A stretch of DNA of 42,728 bases, taken from Elusimicrobiota bacterium (lineage in GTDB: Bacteria > Elusimicrobiota > Elusimicrobia > Elusimicrobiales > UBA9959). The notes beneath the pieces were generated by a model. That model did no database searches, was not told the origin of the DNA, and saw only the letters and a list, made by a program, of their open reading frames with translations. A program made the position numbers and the translations under genes. Position 1 is the stretch's first letter. The number at the start of each line of letters is the position of its first letter. Below, in pieces: positions 1 to 7,702 of this stretch. The stretch spans positions 1-42,728 of the forward strand of contig JACQWV010000035.1 of NCBI GenBank assembly GCA_016209085.1, read 5' to 3'.

Positions 1-141
1 TTGATAATTCATTGAATAAAAAAGTGCGACTGAATTTTTCGGAGTTATAAATTTTAAATTATGAATTCTTAATTGAGAATAATTCAAAATTCAACATTTA
101 AAACTCATAATTCCCAAATTCCAACTGAGGAATTTGGGTTA
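1..141. repeat. TAACCC-bounded composite palindromic repeat, copy 1 (cut by window edge)
   Basis: This AT-rich element matches the copy at 8592-8755 and the shorter one at 2114-2193. It contains a CTGAATTTTTCGG arm near its left end, an AT-rich middle, and a right hairpin with stem CCCAAATTCC, loop AACTGA and stem GGAATTTGGG at about 114-139. Its right edge coincides with the stop codon of the receiver-GGDEF gene, whose TAA is the first three bases of the element on the minus strand. The left end lies outside the window. Confidence 0.75.
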
Positions 142-1077
142 GTCTTTTCTTCTGTCCTTCATGTACATGCTTCCGGCCCTGTCTTTAAAAGATTTCAGAT
201 ATTTCTTGATCTCAGACGCTATGTCCACGAGTTTGGCATAATGATTAAAGTTCCTTTTCTCATTGGACGCTATTGCAATGGTAAGGCTTATAAACGGAAA
301 TGTCTTTTGATTCCCGGCCCTGTCGGTTGCGGTTATTCTGCCTCTCATTCTGTCTTCCGGGGAATAAAAACAAGGCGCTGTTTCGTCAAAACCGGCTGCC
401 AGTCCAGAGGCTATTTTCTCAGCCGTTGCCTCATCAGCGATAAGCACGAAATCGTCTCCGCCTATGTGCCCGACAAAAACATTTTCATTTTTGCGCTCTT
501 CCTGAATTTTAACCAGCATTGAAGCGAGTTTTTTGATTACAGCGTCTCCGTTTAAATACCCGTAAACGTCGTTGTAAGCTTTAAAATTGTCAATGTCTAT
601 GTGCATAAAGGCAAAAGTTTTTGAACTCTTTATCCTGCAATTTGCCTCTTCCTCAATAGCCGGCCCGCCGGGCAGGAGCGTCAGAGGATTTGCCGTAATG
701 TTTTTTCTTGTCCTGTTGAGCAGATTTTCCGCGCGCAGAACAAGTTCGTCAATTTTAAACGGTTTTGCCATGTATTCGTCCGCGCCGAACTCAAATCCGT
801 TTACCTTGTCCGCCGCAGTATCCGCGCCGGTAAGCATTATCACCGGCACAAAGCTTGTCGCGCCGTTTCTCCGCAGTTTCCGCAGTACTTCCATTCCGTT
901 GATTTCAGGCATAAAAACGTCAAGAATCACCAGGTCCGGCTTGTTTTTGTTTATCATGTTCATAGCGTCAATGCCGTTGTCGGTTTCCATAATCTCCCAG
1001 TTCCTCTGCCTGAAAATTCTGCTCACTATTTTTCTCGTTGACTCGTCATCGTCCGCAATTAACAATTGTTTAGACAT
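139..1077 (-). CDS. Response regulator with receiver and GGDEF-type domain
   Basis: This 312-residue protein has an N-terminal receiver domain (about 1-125) with acidic pocket D9-D11, phosphoacceptor D53, T83 and K105 all present. A GGDEF-like domain follows (about 126-300), with the signature GGDDF at 206-210 and the upstream Mg-site pattern DIDNFK at 161-166. The usual DPLTGLPNR start of GGDEF domains is altered to NPLTLLPGG. The family makes cyclic di-GMP; GGDDF is compatible with activity but the altered start leaves this open. It lies 59 bp downstream of a CsgG-like gene and may be cotranscribed with it. The stop codon falls on the edge of a repeat element. It is soluble, with no membrane segment. 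Confidence 0.85.
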   Translation of the reverse strand: MSKQLLIADDDESTRKIVSRIFRQRNWEIMETDNGIDAMNMINKNKPDLVILDVFMPEINGMEVLRKLRRNGATSFVPVIMLTGADTAADKVNGFEFGADEYMAKPFKIDELVLRAENLLNRTRKNITANPLTLLPGGPAIEEEANCRIKSSKTFAFMHIDIDNFKAYNDVYGYLNGDAVIKKLASMLVKIQEERKNENVFVGHIGGDDFVLIADEATAEKIASGLAAGFDETAPCFYSPEDRMRGRITATDRAGNQKTFPFISLTIAIASNEKRNFNHYAKLVDIASEIKKYLKSFKDRAGSMYMKDRRKD

Positions 1078-1136
1078 AATTTCCCCCTTTGATTTTACTT
1101 ATCATCTTATCACCTTATAAACTGCTGTTATCTTGT

Positions 1137-2015
1137 TTAATACAATCCGCATTCGTCGCTGACTTTCTTTTCTTTGTCAAATACTGCCTGAACCAGCTGC
1201 TGCTCCCGTGAATTCAGGCTGACTATCCCGGAATAGTAGCTGTTCTGCAAAAGCTCGTAAAATCTTCTTTTGACTCCGGGATTTTTGATTTCGCTCCCGG
1301 GATTTCTGGTCAGTTCTGAATAGGAAAAGCCCGGGCTTTTCATTTTGGCGGCCCAGTATCTGGCTTTCAGTTCAACGCTTTTTTTCTGCAGGCCTTCCAG
1401 ATCTCTGTATGCTTTTTCACAAACAAAGATCTCACTGTCTTTAGGAGAGTCCCTCAAATCCGCCGGAACAGCGGCGTATACGGCATCAAGATTAAAATCC
1501 GTTTCAGGAGGCTCCGGCACAAGCGTCCAGACTCTTTCAATTTCTCCCTCAAACGCTTTCAGTATCTGGCCGTTCTCTATGTTAATAAGTTTTGCCATTA
1601 TTTTAAGATTCTCCCCCTCAGAAAATACGGAGCCGCTTATTATGGCGTCAACAGAGAGTATCTCGCCTATTTTGTTTCTTTTCTCATCTGCCGTCAGCCC
1701 GGAAAGCGCGAGCTTTTTTTCCTCTGCGATTTTTGACAGAAGCTGTCTTTCCACTACCTGCAGTTTTTCCGTCCGCACCAGCTGGGTCGTAAGCTTGTCG
1801 GAAATGTACTCTGTTTCTTCCCTGGACACGTCGTTCTTGTTCAAAAACCCGACTACGGCGACTTTTTTGAATCCTTTGTTTTTTGATATTTCCCCGAACT
1901 CCTTTGCCATTGATTTGTAGATGTTGCCTGCGAAAGCGGGTTTAACATTAAAAGCGGATAAAACTATCGGCAGAAGAACTGCTGCTGCGGCGATTTTTAA
2001 ATTTTTCTCTTTCAT
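1137..2015 (-). CDS. Exported CsgG/FlgO-like protein
   Basis: This 292-residue protein has an N-terminal signal peptide (Lys-rich start, hydrophobic core about 8-22, Ala-rich end near residue 29). Residues about 48-165 follow the CsgG/FlgO pattern: KKVAVVGFLN, then a region determining Thr/Leu-rich subunit contacts, VVERQLLSKIAEE, and VDAIISGSVF. Proteins of this fold act in the periplasm or outer membrane in secretion or flagellar-rotor-associated roles. The C-terminal third (about 190-292) is charged, probably helical, and not recognised. There is no lipoprotein cysteine at the processing site, so it is probably soluble in the periplasm. The exact role is unknown. Confidence 0.72.
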   Translation of the reverse strand: MKEKNLKIAAAAVLLPIVLSAFNVKPAFAGNIYKSMAKEFGEISKNKGFKKVAVVGFLNKNDVSREETEYISDKLTTQLVRTEKLQVVERQLLSKIAEEKKLALSGLTADEKRNKIGEILSVDAIISGSVFSEGENLKIMAKLINIENGQILKAFEGEIERVWTLVPEPPETDFNLDAVYAAVPADLRDSPKDSEIFVCEKAYRDLEGLQKKSVELKARYWAAKMKSPGFSYSELTRNPGSEIKNPGVKRRFYELLQNSYYSGIVSLNSREQQLVQAVFDKEKKVSDECGLY

Positions 2016-2113
2016 AACTCCTCCTTTTTCGCCTACTCGCCTTTCTCTAAATATAGTCTAATCTAAGGAGTTATGAAAAAATTCAGGAAACGCTCAAATT
2101 TTGCTCAAATCGC

Positions 2114-2193
2114 TAACCCGAAAAACTCAGTTGTCTATGATTTTTATTGATAAATAGGCGCATTCCCGAATTCCAACTGAGGAATTGGGGTTA
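2114..2193. repeat. TAACCC-bounded composite palindromic repeat, short copy
   Basis: An 80-bp version of the element at 1-141 and 8592-8755. It starts TAACCCGAAAAACTCAGTTG and ends GGAATTGGGGTTA, keeping both outer ends but lacking the AT-rich middle. It lies in the gap 2016-2291, which otherwise holds low-complexity DNA and no gene. Confidence 0.75.
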
Positions 2194-2285
2194 AGTGATT
2201 GAGTGATTGAGAAATTGAGTGATTGGCTTTTTACTTTTTAACTTAATCGCCAAATCACTTACTCACTTAATAACTGTTTGCTTAA
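2194..2285. repeat. Short-period inverted tract (8-bp word GTGATTGA)
   Basis: About four degenerate copies of GTGATTGA are followed, after a T-rich spacer, by the complementary word (TCACTTAC, TCACTTAA). The tract could fold into a long imperfect hairpin. No gene is visible here. Similar tracts with other words occur in several gaps of the window. Confidence 0.6.
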
Positions 2286-2291
2286 CGGGTG

Positions 2292-3752
2292 TCAGGTTTT
2301 AGGTCGCAGGTTTTTTAAGAATTTGGCGGTTCGGATATAGCCTTTTGCCGAAAGGATTCTGGCATTCACAAACTGGCCGGAATGTAAATTTTCAGCTTTT
2401 GTTATTATTATTCTTCCGTCAATGTCCGGAGCGTCTTTTTCGGTTCTTCCCGACTGGGTATCGTCCATAAGCACGGTCAGGTTCTTTCCCATCAGGGACT
2501 CGTTGATTTTGTCAATCACCCTGCTTTGCGTCTCTATCAGAGCGTTGAATCTGGCTGTTTTTTCCCGCTCCGGAATCTGGTTCTCATATGCGCAGGCAGG
2601 AGTTTCTTTTTCCCTGAAATACTTGAAAATCCCAAGGCTGTAAAAACCGGCCTCCCGGGTGAATTTAAGAAGTTTTCTGAAATCCTTTTCGGTTTCTCCC
2701 GGGAAGCCTGCTATAAAATTGGTTCGCACAGCGATATCCGGAATCTTTTTCCTGATTCTTTCCATTGTCTTTTTTATTGAATCTTCTCTGGAAATTCTGT
2801 TCATCTTTTGCAAAATATTATCAGAAATATGCTGAAGAGGCATGTCCAGATATCTGCATATTTTTTCTTCGTTTTTTATGGTTTCAAGAAGCTCCCAATC
2901 CACGCGCTCAGGGTAAGCGTACATTACCCTTATCCATTTTAAATCCCTTATTCCTGATAATTTTTTTAACAGTTTTGCCAGCGCCGGTTTGCGGTATATG
3001 TCTATTCCGTAGGAGGTGGTATCCTGCGCCACCAGCGAAATCTCTTTAGCGCCTGTTTCGGCAAGCAGGCGGGCTTCCGATAAAACCTGCTCCAGCGGCT
3101 TTGAACGGAAACCCCCCCTTATGGACGGAATCGTGCAGTATGAACAGCGGTTGTTGCACCCGTCCGCTATTTTCAGATAAGCCGAATGGCTCATTGTGAG
3201 CCGCATTTTCACCCCGTTCCAAATCCGCCCTCCCGCCTTGGCGGGACGGCGGCAGCCGCCTCGGGGCGGCTTATTTGTAACGGGGTGAATTTCAGGCAAT
3301 CTGGGATGTTCCGGAATGAAAGTTTCGCCTTTTTTTATCGCTTGCGCGATTTTATCAATTCCGGATATGCCTACGCACGCGTCAACCCCGTTCCAAATCC
3401 GCCCTCCCGCCAAGGCGGGACGGCGGCAGCCCCGCCTATGGCGGGGCTTATTTGTAACGGGGTAAATTTCCCTGAACCGTTTTAATATTTCCTCTTTCCG
3501 CCTCTCAACCAAACAACCTGTCACCACTATTTTTTTAAATACTCCCCTTTTTTTCAGCGCTATCAGTCTTTTAATTTCTTTTTCGGATTCCTTTACCGCG
3601 GGCTTGATGAATGCGCAGGTGTTTATGAGGGCTATGTCGGCGTCCGATTCTCTGTTTGTGAAAGAAAAGCCGGCTTCTGCCAGATGCCCCGCCATGATTT
3701 CGGCGTCAGTCAGATTTTTCGGGCAGCCCAGGTTGATTATAATGACTTTCAT
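2292..3752 (-). CDS. rimO: Ribosomal protein S12 methylthiotransferase RimO carrying two in-frame palindromic inserts
   Basis: RimO adds a methylthio group to an aspartate of ribosomal protein S12 using two [4Fe-4S] clusters. The UPF0004 domain carries Cys10, Cys46 and Cys80, the radical SAM site is C199-x3-C203-x2-C206, and a C-terminal TRAM-like domain follows. At 486 residues it is about 50 longer than usual. The excess lies in two inserts at about 97-122 and 156-180 that encode nearly the same peptide (PVTNKP..GCRRPA.AGGRIWNGV), each made by a palindromic DNA repeat. Both lie in the linker between the UPF0004 and radical SAM domains, so the catalytic cores are intact. Last gene of the kor-suc run, 32 bp after corA. 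Confidence 0.93.
   Translation of the reverse strand: MKVIIINLGCPKNLTDAEIMAGHLAEAGFSFTNRESDADIALINTCAFIKPAVKESEKEIKRLIALKKRGVFKKIVVTGCLVERRKEEILKRFREIYPVTNKPRHRRGCRRPALAGGRIWNGVDACVGISGIDKIAQAIKKGETFIPEHPRLPEIHPVTNKPPRGGCRRPAKAGGRIWNGVKMRLTMSHSAYLKIADGCNNRCSYCTIPSIRGGFRSKPLEQVLSEARLLAETGAKEISLVAQDTTSYGIDIYRKPALAKLLKKLSGIRDLKWIRVMYAYPERVDWELLETIKNEEKICRYLDMPLQHISDNILQKMNRISREDSIKKTMERIRKKIPDIAVRTNFIAGFPGETEKDFRKLLKFTREAGFYSLGIFKYFREKETPACAYENQIPEREKTARFNALIETQSRVIDKINESLMGKNLTVLMDDTQSGRTEKDAPDIDGRIIITKAENLHSGQFVNARILSAKGYIRTAKFLKNLRPKT
3211..3286. repeat. Coding palindromic element 'PVTNK', copy in rimO (insert 2)
   Basis: A 76-bp palindrome with ends ACCCCGTTCCAAAT and ATTTGTAACGGGGT (13 of 14 bases complementary), plus inner hairpins of the CCGCC/GGCGG type. 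It is read on the minus strand as PVTNKPPRGGCRRPAKAGGRIWNGV. A 79-bp copy lies at 3385-3463 and a 73-bp intergenic copy at 37957-38029. The three lengths differ by multiples of three. Confidence 0.9.
3385..3463. repeat. Coding palindromic element 'PVTNK', copy in rimO (insert 1)
   Basis: A 79-bp palindrome with the same termini and the same orientation and reading frame as the copy at 3211-3286. It is translated as PVTNKPRHRRGCRRPALAGG plus RIWNGV. The inner hairpin sequence differs (CCCCGCCTATGGCGGGG), as expected if stems evolve by compensatory change. Confidence 0.9.
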
Positions 3753-3784
3753 TTACTAACCACTCGCCACTAACCACTGCTTTT

Positions 3785-4699
3785 TTACCACTTCCTTTTT
3801 CTCCACCAGATAGTGAAAAGGCCGAGGGCTATGGCGCAGAAAACCAGCACCAGAAAGAACGCTCCGGGATGATGCTGGAAAGGAAGGGCCACGTTCATGG
3901 AAAATATGCTCACCACCAGGGTGGGAACCATGAGGCTTATCGTAACAATGTTGAGGGTTTTCATGAGTACGTTCAGGTTGTTGTTCACTATTGACACGCG
4001 GGCGTCCATGAGAGAGGCGAAAATGTTTGAATAAATTTCGGCCTGCCTGTAGCACTGGTTGTTTTCAATTATTATGTCCTCCAGAAATTCCTGCGCCCTC
4101 TGGGACAGGCCTATTTTTTCCGTATGGTGTTTGAGTCTTTCAAAAGCGTACCCGTTTGAATTTATGGCGTTAAGATAATAAACAAGGCTTTTTTCCAGCG
4201 TGAACAGATTGAGAAGATATTTATTCTCCATTGACTTGTTTATCTTTTTCTCAATCTCGTCCGCTATCATGTTTATGACTTTCAAGTGCTCCATGAAATG
4301 AAAAATTGAATTATAAATGAGCTTGAGAAAAACTTCTTTTATTCCTTCCACGTGCTTGAAGTGCTTGCCCGAAAACAGCGGAATTTCCTCCGAGATTACT
4401 ATTATCAGTTTGTCTTTGTAAAGGAAAATGCCCATTGAGGAAACCTTGAAAAGAAACTGGTCTTTTGAAGAATAGTTTTTGGGCCTTTTGAATATCAGCG
4501 CGAGATGCTCGTTTTCCAGCTCAAGCCTTGAGGCCTCTTCCGGGTCCATCGCCGAAGACAGGTTGTGGTCGTCTATGTTGAAATCTTCAACGAATTTTTT
4601 CCTTTCATTCGCGTCGGGATTTATAGCGAGCCAGATGAGCGGATTCTCTACGGTTGTCTCAATAATCTGGCGGTTTTCAATATTGTATTTTTTAAGTAT
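3785..4699 (-). CDS. corA: CorA-family divalent cation transporter, probable AUA start
   Basis: CorA-type channels take up Mg2+ or related divalent cations as pentamers in the inner membrane. The protein has a cytoplasmic alpha/beta and long-helix domain, then two C-terminal membrane segments and a basic tail (WWRKRKW). The family signature GMN at the end of TM1 appears as SMN (SIFSMNV). The first ATG (4549) would cut off the conserved N-terminus. The frame stays open upstream to a TGA at 4714 and encodes typical family sequence ([10 protein letters not shown], then [16 protein letters not shown]). The only well-placed start is ATA at 4699, seven bases after an AGGAG ribosome site and overlapping the sucD stop by 8 bp. 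That gives about 304 residues, close to the family norm. Start not proven. Confidence 0.8.
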   Translation of the reverse strand: MLKKYNIENRQIIETTVENPLIWLAINPDANERKKFVEDFNIDDHNLSSAMDPEEASRLELENEHLALIFKRPKNYSSKDQFLFKVSSMGIFLYKDKLIIVISEEIPLFSGKHFKHVEGIKEVFLKLIYNSIFHFMEHLKVINMIADEIEKKINKSMENKYLLNLFTLEKSLVYYLNAINSNGYAFERLKHHTEKIGLSQRAQEFLEDIIIENNQCYRQAEIYSNIFASLMDARVSIVNNNLNVLMKTLNIVTISLMVPTLVVSIFSMNVALPFQHHPGAFFLVLVFCAIALGLFTIWWRKRKW

Positions 4700-5612
4700 A
4701 GATTTTCTCCTTCAGTTTTTCCGAAACCGTTTTCCCCAGTTCAGAAAGGTTTTCTATGACCGTTATGCCCGCTTTTTTCAGGGCTTCTATTTTTGAAGAA
4801 TGAGCGCCTGACCCGCCTTCCACTATTGCGCCCGCATGCCCCATTCTTCTGCCCGGCGGGGCGGTTTTGCCGGCTACGAATGAAAAAACCGGTTTTTTCA
4901 TGTTTTCCTTTACGAATCTGGCGGCTTCCTCCTCCGCGTTCCCTCCTATCTCGCCTATCATTACCACGGCTCTCGTCTCAGGGTCTTTTTCAAAAAGAGA
5001 AAGCGCCTCTGTAAAATTCATTCCCTGAACAGGGTCTCCTCCTATTCCCACGACCGTTGACTGGCCCAATCCTTCTTTGGTAAGCTGCCAAACAGCCTCG
5101 TAAGTAAGCGTTCCCGAGCGCGAGACAATGCCTACGGAGCCTTTTTTGTGGATATAGCCCGGCATTATGCCTGCTTTGCATTCTTCCGGAGTTATTACGC
5201 CAGGGCAGTTAGGCCCCACTAGATAAACTTTTCTGCCTTCGCCTGCGGCGCCGTCGGCGCCGGATTCAAGGCCTTTCAGAAATTTTTTCACCCTTACCAT
5301 GTCCAGGACGGGAATTCCCTCTGTTATGCATATGACGTGTTTTACCCCGGCGGACGCGGCTTCCATGATTGAATCAGCCGCATAAGGCGGGGGAACGAAT
5401 ATCAGGGCGGCGTCCGCTCCGGTTTTTTTAACTGCTTCCGCCATTGTGTTGAAAACAGGAAGGCCCATATGGACAGTCCCGCCTTTGCCGGGAGTGACTC
5501 CTCCGGCTATTTTGCTGCCGTATTCAATGCATTGCTGGCTGTGAAACGTGCCTTGGCCGCCCGTAAATCCTTGAACTATTATTTTTGAATTTTTGTTCAA
5601 TAAAATCGCCAT
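4692..5612 (-). CDS. sucD: Succinyl-CoA synthetase alpha subunit
   Basis: The alpha subunit carries the phosphohistidine of the enzyme that interconverts succinyl-CoA and succinate with formation of ATP or GTP. The N-terminal CoA-binding Rossmann domain ([12 protein letters not shown], then GGVTPGKGG) and the catalytic GHAGAIV motif with H259 are present. It is 306 residues against about 289 in E. coli. Most of the excess is a Gly/Ala stretch at about 117-127 ([11 protein letters not shown]), encoded by a GGCGCC...GGCGCC palindrome at 5247-5261. It follows sucC by 39 bp and its stop overlaps the probable start of corA. Confidence 0.97.
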   Translation of the reverse strand: MAILLNKNSKIIVQGFTGGQGTFHSQQCIEYGSKIAGGVTPGKGGTVHMGLPVFNTMAEAVKKTGADAALIFVPPPYAADSIMEAASAGVKHVICITEGIPVLDMVRVKKFLKGLESGADGAAGEGRKVYLVGPNCPGVITPEECKAGIMPGYIHKKGSVGIVSRSGTLTYEAVWQLTKEGLGQSTVVGIGGDPVQGMNFTEALSLFEKDPETRAVVMIGEIGGNAEEEAARFVKENMKKPVFSFVAGKTAPPGRRMGHAGAIVEGGSGAHSSKIEALKKAGITVIENLSELGKTVSEKLKEKIYT

Positions 5613-5651
5613 AAATTTTTCCTCACTTTACCACTTACCCTTTACCCTTTA

Positions 5652-6860
5652 CTATTTACTGCTTCTTACCGCCTTCTGCGCGGCTTCCCACAAAGAATCG
5701 GCTTGTTCTATTTTCAGGCCGGAATTTTTTAGTATTTCTTTTCCTTCTTTGACTCTCGTGCCTTCCAGCCTGACTATCAGCGGCGTTTTAAGTCCGATTT
5801 TCCCGGTGGCTTCAACGATTCCCTGCGCTATGTTGTCGCATTTCATTATGCCGCCGAATATGTTTACCAGAATCGCTTTTACTCTTTTATCTTTCAGGAT
5901 TATCTGAAAGGCTTTCGTTATCTGCTCAACGTTCGCCCCTCCGCCCACGTCAAGAAAATTTGCGGCATTCCCGCCCGCTAACTTTACCGTGTCCAGGGTC
6001 GCCATTGCAAGCCCGGCGCCGTTTACCATGCAGCCGATGTTGCCGTCAAGCCCTATGTAGTTTATTCCTATTTCTTTCGCCTCTTTTTCTATCTCGGAGG
6101 ACTCGTGGTCCGGCTTTGAGGCAAGAAGCTTCTGTCTGAAAACGGCGTTGTCGTCTATCACGATTTTGGCGTCAATGGCGATAATCCCGCCTTCTTTCGT
6201 GAGAGCCAGAGGATTTATTTCCACGAGGCTGGCGTCGGACTCTATGAATATTTTTGCCAGGTTCCGGGCGATTTTCGTAAATTCGGGGAATACGCTGCCG
6301 GGAATGTTCAGGGCAAACGCAAGCTGTCTTGCCTGAAAATCCTTAAGGCCCGCGTCTATATCCACCGGCATTTTCACGATGAGCTCGGGCTTTTCTTTTG
6401 CAAACTCCTCTATTGACATTCCGCCTTGGGAGCACGCAATAAGCATGGGGGTCGCCTTTGACCTGTCCAGAACAACTGATATGTATATTTCACGGGCTAT
6501 GTTCGTGGCGTTTTCAACAAGGACTTCCTTTACCTTCAGCGCCTGGCCGTGGGTCTGATGCGTCGCTATTTCCATCCCGAGCATGTTTTTGCAGAAATCC
6601 GCAAGTTCCGCTTCTGTGGCTGCTATTTTTATCCCGCCGGCTTTTCCGCGGCCGCCGGCCAGAACCTGCGCTTTCACCACCCACGGGCCTGTTCCGGTCG
6701 TCGGCATAGCCTCCGACACCTGTGGCGCCAGAGGCGCTGTTCCGTGATGCATCATGCACAGTTCAACGTCTTTCAAAGTCTTGATGACCGCTATTTTATG
6801 CGGAACCGGTATTCCGTATTTCTCAAAGATTTCTTTTGCTTCGTATTCAAGAAGTTTCAT
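5652..6860 (-). CDS. sucC: Succinyl-CoA synthetase beta subunit with 16-residue in-frame insert
   Basis: The beta subunit has the ATP-grasp nucleotide site and pairs with SucD. Recognisable are the start (MKLLEYEAKEIFEKYG), the P-loop-like VVKAQVLAGGRGKAGG, the VEINPLAL motif and the C-terminal CoA-ligase domain with FGGIMKCD. An insert of 16 residues (APLAPQVSEAMPTT and neighbours, about 42-57) separates HHGT from GPWVVK. It is bounded in DNA by exact 8-bp direct repeats 48 bp apart, and removing it restores the canonical GxGPWVVK join. It is 31 bp downstream of korC, in the kor-suc run, so the pair converts the succinyl-CoA made by the oxidoreductase, or supplies it in the reductive direction. 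Confidence 0.97.
   Translation of the reverse strand: MKLLEYEAKEIFEKYGIPVPHKIAVIKTLKDVELCMMHHGTAPLAPQVSEAMPTTGTGPWVVKAQVLAGGRGKAGGIKIAATEAELADFCKNMLGMEIATHQTHGQALKVKEVLVENATNIAREIYISVVLDRSKATPMLIACSQGGMSIEEFAKEKPELIVKMPVDIDAGLKDFQARQLAFALNIPGSVFPEFTKIARNLAKIFIESDASLVEINPLALTKEGGIIAIDAKIVIDDNAVFRQKLLASKPDHESSEIEKEAKEIGINYIGLDGNIGCMVNGAGLAMATLDTVKLAGGNAANFLDVGGGANVEQITKAFQIILKDKRVKAILVNIFGGIMKCDNIAQGIVEATGKIGLKTPLIVRLEGTRVKEGKEILKNSGLKIEQADSLWEAAQKAVRSSK
6689..6744. repeat. Double-hairpin insert in sucC flanked by 8-bp direct repeats
   Basis: CTGTTCCG occurs at 6689-6696 and again at 6737-6744, exactly 48 bp apart. Between them lie two small palindromes: GTCGG...CCGAC, and GGCGCC-aga-GGCGC. 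The arrangement is that of a small element inserted with an 8-bp target duplication, in frame. Confidence 0.75.
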
Positions 6861-6891
6861 TTAATCTGCCTCCGATTACTCAGTGTTCATT

Positions 6892-7428
6892 TCAAGATAG
6901 ATTTTTTACCGCATATTCATAGCCGCTTTCAAAGGCCTTTTTATTCATATCTTCGGTGCCTTTCGGGACCGTATCCAATATAGCCTTTAAAACAACTTCT
7001 TTGTCCAGAATTTTCGTTATTCCCGCGATAAAACCGACCATCACAATGTTCAGCACCACTTTTTTGCCCACCTGCTCGGCTATTCTGGTCGCCGGCGCTT
7101 TGAATATTTTCACGTTCTTCGGCTCAGGCTCAAGTTTTACGAGTTCTTCCTCTATTATGAGAGTCCCTCCTTCCTTTAAATCATTGATGTAGCGGGTATA
7201 CGCTTCCTGGGACATACTCACAAGAATGTCCGGTTTTGTCAGATAAGGATACAGGATTTTTTCATCGGATATTATGAGGCAGGAAGAAGCGTATCCTCCC
7301 CGGGCCTCGGGTCCGAAGCTCTGCGTCATTGTGGCGTATTTGTTTCCGTAAATTGAAGCGGCTTTTCCCAGAATGTTGCCTGCAAGCATTACTCCCTGTC
7401 CGCCGAAACCCGCAATTCTTATTTCCAT
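6892..7428 (-). CDS. korC: 2-oxoglutarate:ferredoxin oxidoreductase gamma subunit
   Basis: At 178 residues this matches the gamma subunit of 2-oxoacid:ferredoxin oxidoreductases, which oxidatively decarboxylate (or reductively carboxylate) 2-oxoacids with CoA and ferredoxin. The N-terminal GFGGQGVMLAG and QSFGPEARGG motifs are present. The assignment to 2-oxoglutarate rather than pyruvate or a branched-chain 2-oxoacid rests mainly on linkage to sucCD. It is third in the order ferredoxin, korA, korB, korC, after a 274-bp gap with repeats. Confidence 0.92.
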   Translation of the reverse strand: MEIRIAGFGGQGVMLAGNILGKAASIYGNKYATMTQSFGPEARGGYASSCLIISDEKILYPYLTKPDILVSMSQEAYTRYINDLKEGGTLIIEEELVKLEPEPKNVKIFKAPATRIAEQVGKKVVLNIVMVGFIAGITKILDKEVVLKAILDTVPKGTEDMNKKAFESGYEYAVKNLS

Positions 7429-7464
7429 AATTTCTCCAAGGTATCAGGATTAAGAACTCAGGAT

Positions 7465-7587
7465 GTAAGTATTCAGTCAACGCCGTTGGTGTAGGGGTCG
7501 GATTCATCCGACCCGCATATTTTTCGGGCTCAATGAATTGAGCCCCTACATTTTTGCCTGACATAACGGTGTTCAGTGAGGATTTAC
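7465..7587. repeat. Shell element with GTAGGGG double-hairpin core
   Basis: A 123-bp element with ends GTAAGTATTCAGTCAA and GTTCAGTGAGGATTTAC, which resemble the ends of the 122-bp elements at 20412-20533 and 38046-38167. The core (7490-7551) is different: TGTAGGGG...CCCCTACA encloses two hairpins, GGGTCGGATTCATCCGACCC and GGGCTCAATGAATTGAGCCC. Related cores lie near 10884 and 42058. Confidence 0.6.
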
Positions 7588-7604
7588 CTCAGGATTAAGT
7601 ATTA

Positions 7605-7697
7605 AGAATTAAGGATTAAGTTTTTTGTATCTCTTAATTCTTATCACTTACCACTTAATTCTTACTACTTACCACTTACAACTTAATTCTTATTACT
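7605..7697. repeat. Short-period inverted tract between korB and korC
   Basis: Repeats of the type AAGGATTAAGTATTAAGAATT are followed by the complementary type CACTTACCACTTAATTCTTA, so the tract can pair with itself. With the shell element just upstream it fills the 274-bp gap between korB and korC. No gene is visible. Confidence 0.55.
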
Positions 7698-7702
7698 GAC
7701 CT

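Noticed and set aside
4692-4699. A frameshift joining sucD and corA
   Set aside because: sucD ends at its normal C-terminus, and the corA frame opens with its own ribosome site, so an overlap is simpler.
5247-5261. GGCGCC palindrome in sucD as a full mobile insert
   Set aside because: Only a 15-bp palindrome and at best 5-bp direct repeats; the length excess is real but the case is weaker than in sucC, so it is only noted with the gene.
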